A stretch of DNA of 64,000 bases from Rhizoclosmatium globosum (taxonomy: Eukaryota; Chytridiomycota; Chytridiomycetes; Chytridiales; Chytriomycetaceae). Position 1 is the first letter of the stretch, and the number at the start of each line of letters is the position of its first letter. A program made the position numbers and the translations under genes. The notes under the pieces were generated by a model. It ran no database searches. It had not been told where the DNA came from and saw only the letters and a program-made list of their open reading frames with translations. The DNA is taken from contig MCGO01000015.1 in the NCBI GenBank assembly GCA_002104985.1, forward strand, positions 248,001 through 312,000, given 5' to 3'. Shown here piece by piece: positions 33,945-44,852 of the stretch.

Positions 33945-34862
33945 ATGACATCACCTCTCCACCCACTCCGCCGAATATCCCAATCTATCGCTGCATCACA
34001 AGCAAAAGCATCCGGAAGAAAATGGAAATACACTGTCCCAGAACCCCGAAAAGCAGTGAGCTCAACAAAGGCCCCCCACCATCCAACCTTCTCCTTATCA
34101 ACTCAATCTCCCAGGGCATCATGGCCACACTTGTAGCCATTCATCCACATCAGCAACAACAAAGCCCTGTATCGTTTAATGACATTGGAGTCCTGTTTAG
34201 TGTGCGGAGCAAGCTGTTGAGGGCACATGCAGGCGAGGTGGCCTTCCCAGGCGGTATAGTCGATCCCACAGACGCTTCTCCTCTCGCTGCATCTTTGCGC
34301 GAAGTCCATGAAGAAATTGGGGTGGAATCTTCGTCGCTCCTGATCTCGGGGCCCTTCCACCGATGCCGGATAGACAGGTAGGACTGAAGTCTTTCCCTTT
34401 GTGTCTGCAGCTTGTTGGATGCCGTGGACTGATAATGATGCGTCGAGTCAAGTGGCGGGAGATATTCGCAGGATCGAGGATATTCCTGAAGTCCACTGGA
34501 TTCTTTGATTTTGAAAACTGTGGATGACCTGAATATGAAGTTGAATCCGGATGAGGTGGATAGCTGCTTTGTTGTCCCGGTTGGTAGCTTACTTCTGTGA
34601 TGTATCATTCGTACTGAAACGTGACATAGCTCATGGAACTTCTTGATCCGTCAAAACGGAGCGAAGAAGAGTTTCGAGGAATGAAGGGAATCAAGATTCC
34701 TACATGGTATGGTCCGAATGATGAGCGAATTTGGGGGTAGGCGCGTTATTTCTTTTCTCACCCTTTGCTGAAGCCTTGTTCTCAAGGTTAACCGCGTTTG
34801 TATTGGACCATTTCTTAAAACAAGTTATCGTTCCAGCTATGCAGACTGGTGTCCGTGCCTGA
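33945..34862 (+). CDS. PCD1: Nudix hydrolase, coenzyme A diphosphatase type (Pcd1/NUDT7)
   Basis: A Nudix enzyme expected to cut CoA or its oxidised forms to 4'-phosphopantetheine. The start is ATG at 33945 (MTSPLHPLRRI). A gtgagc...cccag intron joins PRKA to GIMATLVAIH. The Nudix box with the CoAse-type lead reads HAGEVAFPGGIVD, then SLREVHEEIGV. Downstream the LNPDEVDSCFVVP element typical of the CoA subfamily lies before a further intron, and the last exon, joined at a gtaggc...tcaag intron, gives IWGLTAFVLDHFL and stops at 34862. The middle (about 34370-34520) changes frame once or twice, so residues there are uncertain. No SKL-type C-terminus is seen. The subfamily call rests on the two signature motifs. 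Confidence 0.82.
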
Positions 34863-35130
34863 CACTATCTATAGAGTATAAATTCTATTCAGCATACTAT
34901 TCCTTTATTTAACCCTGATGATTAAATGTGGTGTTCTCTATACTCTTCCAGTTAAATTAAAACCGTCAGTTTCCACACTGAATATCAAACTATAACTCTT
35001 CGTGGAACAAGTTAAATACCTAGTTTTCACTGGCAGATTCCTAAACTGTTATTATATTCGATTGAAGCTTCCAACATTACCCATCGTCATTCAACGAAAC
35101 TAGATCTCTTTAAAACATCATATAACTCAT

Positions 35131-37270
35131 TTATTTAGATGAAGCAGCACCAACACCCTTCTTCATCATATCCTCAATCACTTCCGTCATCATCTTAATT
35201 TGATCCTTCAAACCACCAGTCTCTTTTCGTGTCTTTTCGATTTTGACAATAAGCTCTGTATAAATTGGTTAATGATATTTCAAAACCATAGTGGTGTGGT
35301 ACAAACCAGTAACAACATCAATCTTGTCCATAACCTGGCTCATCAATAGCATTCGTTCGTTATCGAAATCAGACGTATCTGCTCTCTTCAGTTCCTCTTG
35401 CTCAGGTTCCTCCACCACAACAACCTCTTCAGCAGCTGGTGCAACAGCAATGTCAACTTCCTCCAAATCAACACTCTCAAGCACCTCTCCAGACGCAGCT
35501 GCATCAGGGTTGTAGTAAGTTGGTTCCAGAATGATTCCCTTTGGTTTGAAAGCAGAAGAAATGTCCTCTTCGTCATCGAATTCGAAGGCGTCGTCTTTAG
35601 GTGGTGGGACAGGTCCTTCATCGGAGTCAAGTGAGACTTCGGAAGCTGTGGTGTTTGATGACCTTGCGAGGGAAATATCGCTGTTTTCTTGTTGGGTCAG
35701 GGCAATGGACTCGAATAATGCAGGGACATCTGTGGATTGAGTTGTGCTTGTGGTGGTTTCGGGAGCGGTTGTCGATGACAATGTTGACAGCGTGTGGACA
35801 GTTCGTTGCATAGTGTCAAGTTCTGTTTGTGGAGAAAATCTACGAGTTGTGGGTGTTGGGAATGTTGCAGATGTTATGTCGCCATCCTCCAGGTCGTCAA
35901 GAATCGAGAGAGAGTCGGTTTTGGAATCAGTTGATGGTTGTGTTTCCGTGAATTCTTCGAGAATAACTTCAGGTTGATTGACAACGTCGTCAGTAGTGAC
36001 TGGCTCAACTGGCACCAACACAGATTCATTGAGAACGACGTCAGTCAACTCAGCTGGAGCTGAAACAGAATTTTCGGCATTTACGTCCAAATCCATGAAC
36101 TCGGGTTCGTTTGAAACAACTGTGGGTGCATCCAGAGGAACAGATTCAAAAGAAGGAACAGCATCAATTCGACCAAGTCCGTTGTGCGGATTCAACGACT
36201 GGCTCCTCAACGTGGGTGTCCAATTCATTTCGACTAGATCCGCAGTTTCTTGAGCCGCACTATCGGCAGAATCAAAGACAGGGCTGAAGCGATTGGAATA
36301 TCGACCAAATCAGTCTCCTTTGATTCAACAACTTCAATATGGCTGTCCAACGCAACATCCACGAGTTCTACAGTCTTCCAAAGCTTCGAATTCAGCAGAT
36401 TCAAGGACAGGTTCTGCATTAATTGGTGCATTGACCAAGGCAGACTCCACAACTTCAATGTGGTTATCCAAAGCAACATCGACAAGCCCTCCGTCTCCTG
36501 ACCAATGAATTCTTCGACAAGAAGCTCATCGTTTGAATGTTTGTTGAGTTCAACATCTGTAAATGCCACTTCTGTAGTAGGCTCGTTAAGGAGAACGTCG
36601 GTAAAGGTTTCAATAGGTACAAGTGATTCAGCAACAGATTCTTCGGCGGGTGTAGTGTCGATAGAGTTATCATTCAAATCAATTGCGACCAATTCCGCTT
36701 TGGCGACGAGTTCTGGAGTAGGTGCTACCTCCAAGTCCAACTCGACGGCAACCAATGGCTCAATCACCTTAATATCCACAGATTCAGCTAATGGTACGAA
36801 CGTTTCCGAAGACTCAAGGTTAATATCCAACAAGTCAACCACAGGATCAACGGCATAAGATCGAGAGCCTCTTGCGAGATGACCACAGGATTGAAACCAC
36901 CCAATAGATCAAATTCGTCTTTCAACGACAGAGTACCTTCAGGAACGGGGATGGAGTCAACGGCAGAGTCGTCCCAAATGGAGCCAGTTGGGATTTCAAC
37001 GTCAAGAAACGAGATGGTAGGAACAACCGCCTCTGGACCAGATTCCGCAGCCTTTGCAACATCCAAGACTCTTCAATCACAACTGGAGTGAATTCATCGG
37101 TCACAGGGACTGCGATTGGAGCTGGCCTTGTCCTTCAACTGACCAACAGCAGCTTCAATCTCGTCTTCATCGCCAAGAACGAATGCATTGGAGGAGAGAC
37201 CCTGAACTCCAAGGGAAAGACGGGCAAAGTCTTCGTCGTCCATTGAAAGTCGTTGAGTTTCAATGGACAT
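35131..37270 (-). CDS. Long acidic Val/Glu/Thr-rich protein with C-terminal coiled coil (frame-broken)
   Basis: The protein starts MSIETQRLSMDDEDFARLSLG (ATG at 37270), then runs as an acidic, Val/Leu/Glu/Thr-rich, probably disordered chain. It ends with a coiled-coil-like region (ERMLLMSQVMDKIDVVTG spliced to ELIVKIEKTRKETGGLKDQI) and SSK at 35134. The last intron lies between about 35256 and 35305. The coding text moves among frames at roughly 37110, 37070, 36850, 36500, 36380 and 36235. Because composition is unchanged across each switch, single-base losses are likelier than separate genes. A segment around VDVALDSHIEVVES occurs at least twice, about 120 bp apart (near 36340 and 36460). 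No known family is recognised; the coiled coil suggests a structural or trafficking partner. Confidence 0.6.
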
Positions 37271-37490
37271 GTTTTGTTGTGTCAGAGTTTCAGGGGGAAA
37301 TTGGATGAAGGAAAAAGGGGATCAGATGAAACACGTTTTGGTGCTTACTACACGTATTAGTTTGTACTAAAAGGAAAGCGATCGGATAAATACACAACAG
37401 TTAATTCACACAATGGAGCCCTTGTGTATGCGTTTCTAATTTTTCCTCCACACAACCTCTTCTTCAAAAACCAAACAACAACTCAACCAA

Positions 37491-38411
37491 ATGACGCTCA
37501 GTGTCGCCGAAGACGGGCTCGAGTTCCGCCGCCCGTTCAACCAAGTCGTCAAACAGTACATCCACCTGTCAAACACGGCGACAGATGGATCCGTCGTGGC
37601 CTTCAAAATCAAAACAACGGCCCCGAAGCAGTACTGCGTGCGCCCGAACGCGGGGCTTATTGCCGCCGGGTGAGTGCTTTTACCTTGCTTTTAAACTTGG
37701 TTTTAAAGTGGGTTGGTGGTGGCGACAGAGGGACGCGCGATGTCGAAGTGCTGCTCCAGGCAATGAAGGAAGACCCGCCTCTCGACTTCAAATGCAAAGA
37801 CAAGTTCCTCGTTCAGTCAATCACAGGTACCTTCCTCGATTTGCCTCTAATTCGTATTCTCACCCATCTCTCAAACCAACCAACCACCCACACCACATCC
37901 AGTCCCGGCAGACGTGGCCACCCTCGACTCCGATGCCCAAACAGCCCGTCTGCAGGAACTATGGGCACGCGCGGACGAAGCAAAGAAGGGAGGCGTTGAC
38001 AATATCATTGAAAAGAAGCTCAAATGTACATTTGTGGGTGGGAATGAAGGCGTTTCCGTCCCAACCGGCATTCCGTTGCCTTCAACTGCCACCCCTGTCA
38101 AGGCTTCTCCTTCTACTCCTGAAGCCTATAACACTCCTGCTGCTGCTCCATCAACTGCTGCATCGGATCGGGAACTCAGGGACGCGAAAGAGGCTATTAA
38201 GCGTCTCACTGTCGCTTGCGAAGGCTACAAATCCGAAATTGAGCGTTTGAATCAACTTAGACAGCGTAGAACTGGTGGTGGTGCCGATGATAAAGGGGGT
38301 GTGGGTGCTGCAGGATTGGGACAAGTGCAGGCCCAGGCTCAAGGTCTTGCTATGCCTCTTGCGATTGCACTCGCCCTCATTGCTTTTATTCTTGGCGCCA
38401 TCTTGTTTTAG
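37491..38411 (+). CDS. SCS2: VAP/Scs2-type MSP-domain ER membrane protein
   Basis: A tail-anchored ER protein whose MSP domain binds FFAT-motif partners at membrane contact sites. The start is ATG at 37491 (MTLSVAEDGLEFRRPF). The MSP core shows YIHLSNTATDGSVVAFKIKT, APKQYCVRPNAG and, after the first intron (gtgagt...gacag, about 37670-37730), VEVLLQAMKEDPP with DKFLVQS. A second intron precedes VPADVATLDSDA. A Pro/Ser/Thr linker, a coiled coil (ELRDAKEAIKRLTVACEGY) and a single C-terminal helix (LAMPLAIALALIAFILGAIL) complete the usual VAP layout. The stop is TAG at 38409. It is divergent from the acidic coiled-coil gene. Confidence 0.92.
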
Positions 38412-38570
38412 TCGTGGGAGGCCTCTTTCGGTTGGATGATCCCTGTTGGCTGTGTTGTGTATTTCTGGATATCCTCGTAATTCATCTTACTCTCTTGTGT
38501 GTGTGTGAAATTGGAATAATGACTGGCTGTATGAAACCCCTTCTTATTTGATTTGCATTCATTGACATGT

Positions 38571-39405
38571 TCAAGCCTTCTCAAATGCATTCTCAACCTC
38601 AGGATTTCTAAGCCAATCCCTCGATGCATCATCCAAATGGTTTCCAAAATCATAAATAGACATTTGCTGGTTCAGTTCGATGCATTTGCTGAGCTTCTTG
38701 TATGTTCCATAGACATCTCCAGTCAAAGTGATTCTGTCATTACCATTAGCAACCGTTCCAATCAAGTACCAAACCACGAATAGCTTACCCATTCGCCACC
38801 GATTTCCAAGATCCGTTAGTTTCCTTGAATGTCTAATAATCCACAATAATTAGACCATCAACTCCAAGCTCAATATCAGAGACATACCAACAAAGCCAAC
38901 TCCGACTGTCCTTCCAACAACCTCGCATTATCAATCTACAGTAGTTAAACAAATTTAACCCATCGTGTTCATATTGTCCGTCATTGGGGTTGAACAAACG
39001 CACCACAAGCAAAACAGAGTTCCCTCCCGCCAACTTGTCCACTTCCAATCCCAGTTTCGCAGCCAACGGCGACACAGAAACGTCTTCGAGAAGCTGATTA
39101 GCGACGTAGATACCAACAATGCGGGTTTGGGTTCTGGCAGCGTGGATTTTGGTCTAATCATATTGTGGCATCGAAAGTCAGTAGCCGTACGTCTTATGAA
39201 GGGAAAGACATCAAAGAGAGACCTGTTCAAGGGCAGCTTCGAGGAACGAAGTCAGGGCAACAAAGTCGTGCATAATTGGAACTGCATCGGTGATGTGCGC
39301 TGAGTCGGAGCCGAGAAGAACGCCAAACACGGAAAGTGAAGGGAACTTGGCAGCGTGAAGGATGACTTTGGCGTAGGCGGTTGGCGTGATTGTTGAAGCA
39401 ACCAT
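38571..39405 (-). CDS. EMC8: ER membrane complex subunit EMC8/EMC9 family
   Basis: A cytosolic MPN-like subunit of the EMC, which inserts and folds membrane proteins. The start is ATG at 39405: ITPTAYAKVILHAAKFP, then SVFGVLLGSD, ITDAVPIMHDFVALTSFLE. Later exons give GIYVANQLLEDVSVSPLAAKL, GGNSVLLVV and the C-terminal LDDASRDWLRNPEVENAF, which corresponds to the LDDIRQDW helix of animal EMC8/9. Four or so short introns. The coding frame changes by one near 39105-39115 (between KPALLV and GIYVAN), probably a single lost base. It is convergent with the VAP gene. Confidence 0.85.
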
Positions 39406-39531
39406 TTTGATGAACTTTGGTTGACAGTCTCATACTCAACTCAACAATCTGTCCCGTTGAATTAATATGGTACATGGCGTTCATTTATTTATTTAAGACG
39501 TATCAATATAGATAACCACTCTCACAATGTA

Positions 39532-41253
39532 ATATTCCAGAAACCGTGACAGTCGATCATCAAATTCATACAAGTCTTGCTGCCTTTCCGTACTCGCGGG
39601 TTTCGCTTATCATGTACCTCATTCAGAAGCTGTCTCCACAACCCAGTATTAGTCGTCCATCCATTCCCATATTTCTTTCATGTATTGCCCTCAAAGCATT
39701 CAGTGCGAGTTTGCTCACAAATATAGATCCCGATAATTCTCCTTCGCAATCCTTAAAGACCATCACAGCAGTTTCGCGCTCCGCCTCACGATATAAAGCT
39801 TCATGAAGGGGCCACCGCTCATTCCCAGTCAACTTCAACTCTGGATGCACCATCCAAACCCATTCATAGATATTCAATAATTCCAACAATACTTTGAACT
39901 GATCCAAAACCTCAGAAACTTCACGGTCCACGCAAACAGCCTGCTGAAACCTCTCACAATACGCTCTTCTCAACAACTGCCCGTCTTGTGCTCCTGTACC
40001 CGCCGGTGCCCAGACTGCAATTCGGTCATAACGCGTTCTCATCTTGCGGAATTTAGCCAAGTCTCTCTAGGAATGGGAGATACTGGGAATACAGGCACAG
40101 CGACTCCTCGTTCCAAAAACTCCATTTGAATCCTCCGAATCTCAAGCACACTCTGAGAAAACCAACGGATCACATTTCGCGCTTCTTCAGACTCCCCTGC
40201 AGGTTCACCAAAAGGCTTCCAATGTACGCCGACAGCATCAACAAGCTCAAATGGTTTCCGCTGAGATAGCCACTGCGTGTTGAACCGCCTCGGTAATACA
40301 ACTGGAGGCTGTGGACCAGTTCGGTTGTAATACACCTCAAGTGTTTTCTGGTCTCCGAAACCACGGGTCCCTGGAATCAATTCAATCAAGGCGTGATAAT
40401 CCTTCAAACTCGGTTCAAGTAGTAACAAGCCGCCATTTATAGTCTGCTTCTTTTGCCAATCCAGACATCCTCCGTAAAACTTTCGCAGGGTATTTGTTGT
40501 ACCGTTATCCTGCGAATATTGCCTTGATAACGCTTGAGCGCGATGAAATACATCGACACGGTGAAAAAGTTGTACAGGAGATTCCGTTAGGAAGAGCAGG
40601 TCCCCATCAACATAGAGTACGCGTTCAAACACGCCTTCCAGCGCCCACATTTGATACTTTGTGTACGTATAATGATAGCGATGCGACAGATCCTCTGGGC
40701 TTGTAATCAACGGGACTTGTAGCAACCTTGCTCCCATCACCTTCAATGCATTCTGACAGTTTCGAGGTTGCCCTGGAGTCATCATGACAATGAATTCGGC
40801 ATCATCGGTTGGTTTTAGGGATGTGAGGGGGTTGTGGAGGAATGTGTATGTTTGGAAGAGGGCGAGTAGGCAGTCATCTGTTAGGATGGGAGAGTTTGGG
40901 TCTTGTATGTCGGAAGCGGGACCGGTGAGAAGGGTTATGATTGCGTATTTTGAGAGAGGGCGAGAGGTGGTTGGTGGTGTAAAGGTGAATCCTGGTGGCT
41001 TTCCTCCACAAAGTTAGTTCAAGAAGCAGGCCAATATAAGACATACCAGAGTATAGTTTGATGATAATGATGAAGGTTTATTGCTGTCACTTTTGTAAGA
41101 ATGCTGCAATTCGCAACGCTGGGAAGATGGGAGAGCCAAGTACTGTCCGAACTGGACACCGACTAATGCTGCCAAAATGACAAGAACCTTCAGAAGCGGC
41201 GAGTGGCTAAAAGCTCGATATAGATGGGAGCTGAAACGGAGATTAGGTGACAT
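39532..41253 (-). CDS. Golgi-type glycosyltransferase A: GT8 domain plus GT34-like second module (frame-broken)
   Basis: A type II membrane protein: MSPNLRFSSHLYRAFSHS followed by the signal anchor LLKVLVILAALVGVQFGQYLAL. The GT8 (glycogenin-like) domain has AIITLLTG, the metal-binding LYVDGDLLFL, NGGLLLLEPSL, GFGDQKTLEVYYN and FNTQWL. A second module follows: YDRIAVWAP, IYEWVWMVHPELKLTG, AVMVFKDCEGELSGSIF. It parallels the GT34-like module of neighbour B but lacks its acidic motif. The frame breaks near 40055 (before FRKMRTRYDR) and again near 39640. After the second, text continues to a conserved MIDCHGFW close to the stop at 39532. The start codon overlaps the 3' end of gene B by 11 bp. 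Confidence 0.75.
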
Positions 41254-43121
41254 CTTTCTGTAACCTTTCAAATGTACTGTCCCGCCGAGGAATTACTTTA
41301 TTCATGTGAACGAAAACGAAGAATCCAACTTTCTCCTTGGCATACTCTCTTTTCATCTTCACATGTTTGAGCTTCGGTACTGTTTTGAGAAAATACGAGC
41401 AACTGTCACGTTCAAACGAGTAGAGACCATGATTCCCGTTCACCACGTTCACAACATCCCAACTAAATGCCCTCTTGAGAAAATTAGTCCATATTTCATG
41501 ACCCAAATGATTTTTTTCGTAAACTGACTTCAAGATAGGTAATCCTGCTTTACCTATAATGAACGAGCCTGTCAAGCTTCCAAAACAATCTTTGAACAAA
41601 ACAAGAGGCGTGGTAGCATTTGTTAACCGCTCCAACGCGTAATAAAACGGGTCAGCAGTCACGTTCATGATTAAATTCGAATCTACGACCCAAATCCACT
41701 CGTATTTTTCCAGTAAATCAAAGGAATCAGACGAAACAGGTTTCCGAAATCGGTTTCGGGGGATCAAGTTTGCTTGCCACAGATGATTCGAAAATTCAAC
41801 GCGGCTCTTTTGCGCGATCGTGCTGCCGTTGCCCATCGGCAGTAGTGCTATCCGGTCATACATTGTGGTCAAATTCCGGAACTTTCGGACCTTGTCCAGA
41901 GAATCTTGAACAATCGGCACGACAGGCAATATTCTTCCAACACCTTTCGCAAGATGCTCCATCTGTATCCGCCGTAGATCCAAATATCCTTGGGAATACC
42001 ATGGAAATATGTTTTTGAAAAGTTTGTAGACCCCATATCGTCAAGCAAGAACTTGTGGTGGAATCCGACGGCTTCTTGGAGCTTCATTTCAGTTCGTCTC
42101 ATTACCCACTGTGTGTTATACTTTGATGGAATATAGACTGCAGGATGAGGTCCGTCTTTTCTGTAATATTCCTTGTATCAACCGTCAATTTTATCTTCTG
42201 TCAAAGTCAATAGTCAAACACAATACCTGCAAAGTTCCTTGATCGCCGAATCCCATCGTCATCGGTATCAATTCCAGCAGCTTCTGATAATCCAAGAGCG
42301 AAGGCTCGAACAACAACATTCCAGCATTCACTGTATCAATCAACAAATCCTTCGCGCCTCCATAAAACGTTACATGATCCGTTTTACCCTCTTGTTCCCG
42401 CTCCTCATGCCAATCATCAATATATTGAAACACCTCAGGAACTGGAGACTTTGTGAAATACAATAAATCCCCATCCGTGTAGAATATCTTGTCATACACC
42501 GTGTCTAACGCGAACATTTGTAGTTTCGAGAAACAGAGTGCGTATCGACGCATTGGTTCCCCGTCGGGAGGTTCAATCATGGGAACGATGAGTATCCGTG
42601 CCCCGAGCGCTAATAATGCGTCCATGCATGTAACAGGAGTTCCTTCTGTCATCATGACAGTATATTCGGTGTTGTCGGTCGGTTTCAGTCTCGTGAGATT
42701 CTTGTGAAGGAATGTGTGGGCGTGGAATAGAGCACCCATGCAATAATCGTCGGTCATTTGAGGTGGTTGGTTAGGGTCGGGGTCTCCAGTGAGGAGTGTT
42801 ATAACTGCATTCTTTTTCGGAGGTGTTATTGCCAGACTCGGAATGAAAGAGAAGCCTTTTGGCTGAAAACAAGACTTCAGTTCGTTATTGTTGGAAGATA
42901 GAGCCTACTAATTCATTCGTCACAGCTTCCCAGTGTGGATCTAAATAAATCGAGGCCTCAGCGATTTCATCCGAGAACGTTGTATCCCCTGTTTCTGTCT
43001 TTTCAAACAGTAGAAGAGAGGATAGGATGATGAATCCAAGTATTCGAGAGTATATAGCTGCTCTCTTGCTCTTGTTGCTGCTGCCGAATAGTTTCCTGGA
43101 TACAGAGCGCGATAGATTCAT
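41243..43121 (-). CDS. Golgi-type glycosyltransferase B: GT8 domain plus GT34-like second module
   Basis: A paralogue of A. The N-terminus (ATG 43121) has the signal anchor ILGFIILSSLLLFE. The GT8 part: AVITLLTGDPDPNQ, VMMTEGTPVTCMDALL, the DxD-type FYTDGDLLYF, FYGGAKDLLIDTVNAGMLLFE, GFGDQGTLQ and YNTQWVMRR. The C-terminal module: MYDRIALLPMGNGS, YEWIWVVDSNLIMNV, PLVLFKDCFGSLTGSFIIG and VVNVVNGNHGLYSFERD. This resembles the second half of GT34 (alpha-galactosyl/mannosyl-transferase) enzymes, where WWIDADtLIMN is expected; here it is VVDSNLIMN. There are three or four introns; one frame break is possible near 41980, where adjacent frames abut. Sugar donor and acceptor are unknown. It lies head to tail with A. 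Confidence 0.77.
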
Positions 43122-43401
43122 AGAAAGCTTTTTGGATTTTGACAGGTTGACAACCTACAAATAAATAAATAAAACTGATATCACTAAAAATTAAAATTCA
43201 GAATTTAAGAGACTGCTTCCCTTTTTGATTCTCTTGAAACGAGCGACTCCGACGCTTCGTTCTTCCAAATATATGCCACTTAGCACAAACAATAAAGGCA
43301 TTGGTTTTGAATGATGTCCATCAGTGTCTTTGCATTCCGAGAGTTCCGCAGATGATTCCGTTGGAGATTGTTATCTCTCAAAAAATTTCGAATTGAAACC
43401 A

Positions 43402-44852
43402 ATGACAACATCACAAGGCCCCAGCAAGACCGGTAGTTCCATGATGACCCAGGCATCTGATCCAATTCCGTCACTTGGAAGTGGGGAAGGGAAGACTATT
43501 GTTGATGTATCTAGTACAAAAGTGGACGCATCTCTCGAGCCGATAACAGCAATCCTCTTGACAACTGACGTTCCAGAAAAGGAAGTTCTTGAGATAAAAG
43601 ATTCGGCACACGAAGAGCAAGACTTCCCAGATGGTGGTATGAATGCCTGGGGAGTGGTGTTGGCATCGTTTATGGCACAATTCATCGTTTGGGGTTCCGC
43701 CTACTCATTTGGGGTGTACAACAACTACTATATATCCGCTGGAGTAAGTTTAAATGACGTTACTTGATTACGCTAATGGTTTTCTGAAAGGTTGGCAACT
43801 CAGCAGAAGTGTCGTTTATTGGTGGGACTGGCACTGTCTTCATTCCTGGCCTTGGACTTCTATCTGGCAAACTGGCACAAAAGTATGGATTCCGTCGAGT
43901 TGTATTTGCTGGTTCTGTCATCTCGTCTCTTGGTCTCTTTCTTGCCAGCTTCTCCACGTCTCTCCCAATCTTGATTATTACACAAGGAGCTCTTTGTGGA
44001 ATAGGCGGATCCATGATTTACTTTCCATCAGTGGCACTTCCGTCGCAATGGTTCAACAAGAAGCGCGGACTCACTCAAGGAATTGCAGCTGCAGGATCAG
44101 GTCTCGGAGGGCTTGCATTCTCAATCGCAATCCAGAAAATGCTTGATACAATTGGAATTGCTTGGACCCTCCGAGCATCTGCCATATTTTTCTTTGTTAT
44201 TCTGGTGACAATTAATCCACTCTTCAAAACTCGCATTCAGTCAGCAAAGGACTCTAAAATGGACTTTGCAATTCTCAAAGATCCTAGATTCTTGTTTCTG
44301 CTCTTTGCAGGCTTCTTTGCCAACTTCTCAATGTTTGTTAGTGTTGACTTCTTACCTGTCTATTCAGCCAAATATGCGAAGCTTTCAGTGTCAGATTCAG
44401 CCACATTGTTGTCTATTTATAATGGATTTGGGGCTGTTGGGAAGATTTTGATGGGTCTTGGCGCAGACACGATCTTTGGCCGTAGCAACGCCCTAATCAT
44501 TTGTATGTGGGTGACTGTTGTTTCCTACTTCTCATGGCTTGCTGCGACTACATTTGGTGGAATTGCTGCTTTTGCAGCAGTGAATGGATTTGTTGGTGGA
44601 GGATTTTGGAGTTTAATGCCGACTGTTACTGCTGGAATGTTTGGTGTTGAAGGACTAGTGGCAAGAGTTGCGCTCTTGTATTCTGCTCTAGCTGTTGGTA
44701 ACTTTGCTGGGCCAATTGTAGCAGCCATAATTCAGGAAAATTATGGTTGGAATTGGATGATTATTTACGCAGGCATTGTTGCAACAGTGGCAGCAATTTG
44801 CGGATCATCTGCACGGTTCTTAAATGATCCGGTTTTTTTCAAAAAAGTCTAA
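43402..44852 (+). CDS. MFS monocarboxylate/riboflavin-type transporter (MCT/Mch family)
   Basis: A 12-TM major facilitator of the fungal MCT (SLC16-like) family. The hydrophilic start includes PITAILLTTDVPEKEVLE and ends in the family signature PDGGMNAWGVVLASFM at the first helix. After the single intron (43744-43790) come FIGGTGTVFIPGLGLLSG, the loop-2 motif GKLAQKYGFRRV, QGIAAAGSGLGGLAF, and the second half with YNGFGAVGKILMGLGAD and GFVGGGFWSLMP. The frame is clean from ATG 43402 to TAA at 44850. An open stretch continues upstream of this ATG in the same frame without another ATG. The substrate cannot be told (monocarboxylate, riboflavin or other). It is divergent from glycosyltransferase B. 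Confidence 0.85.
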
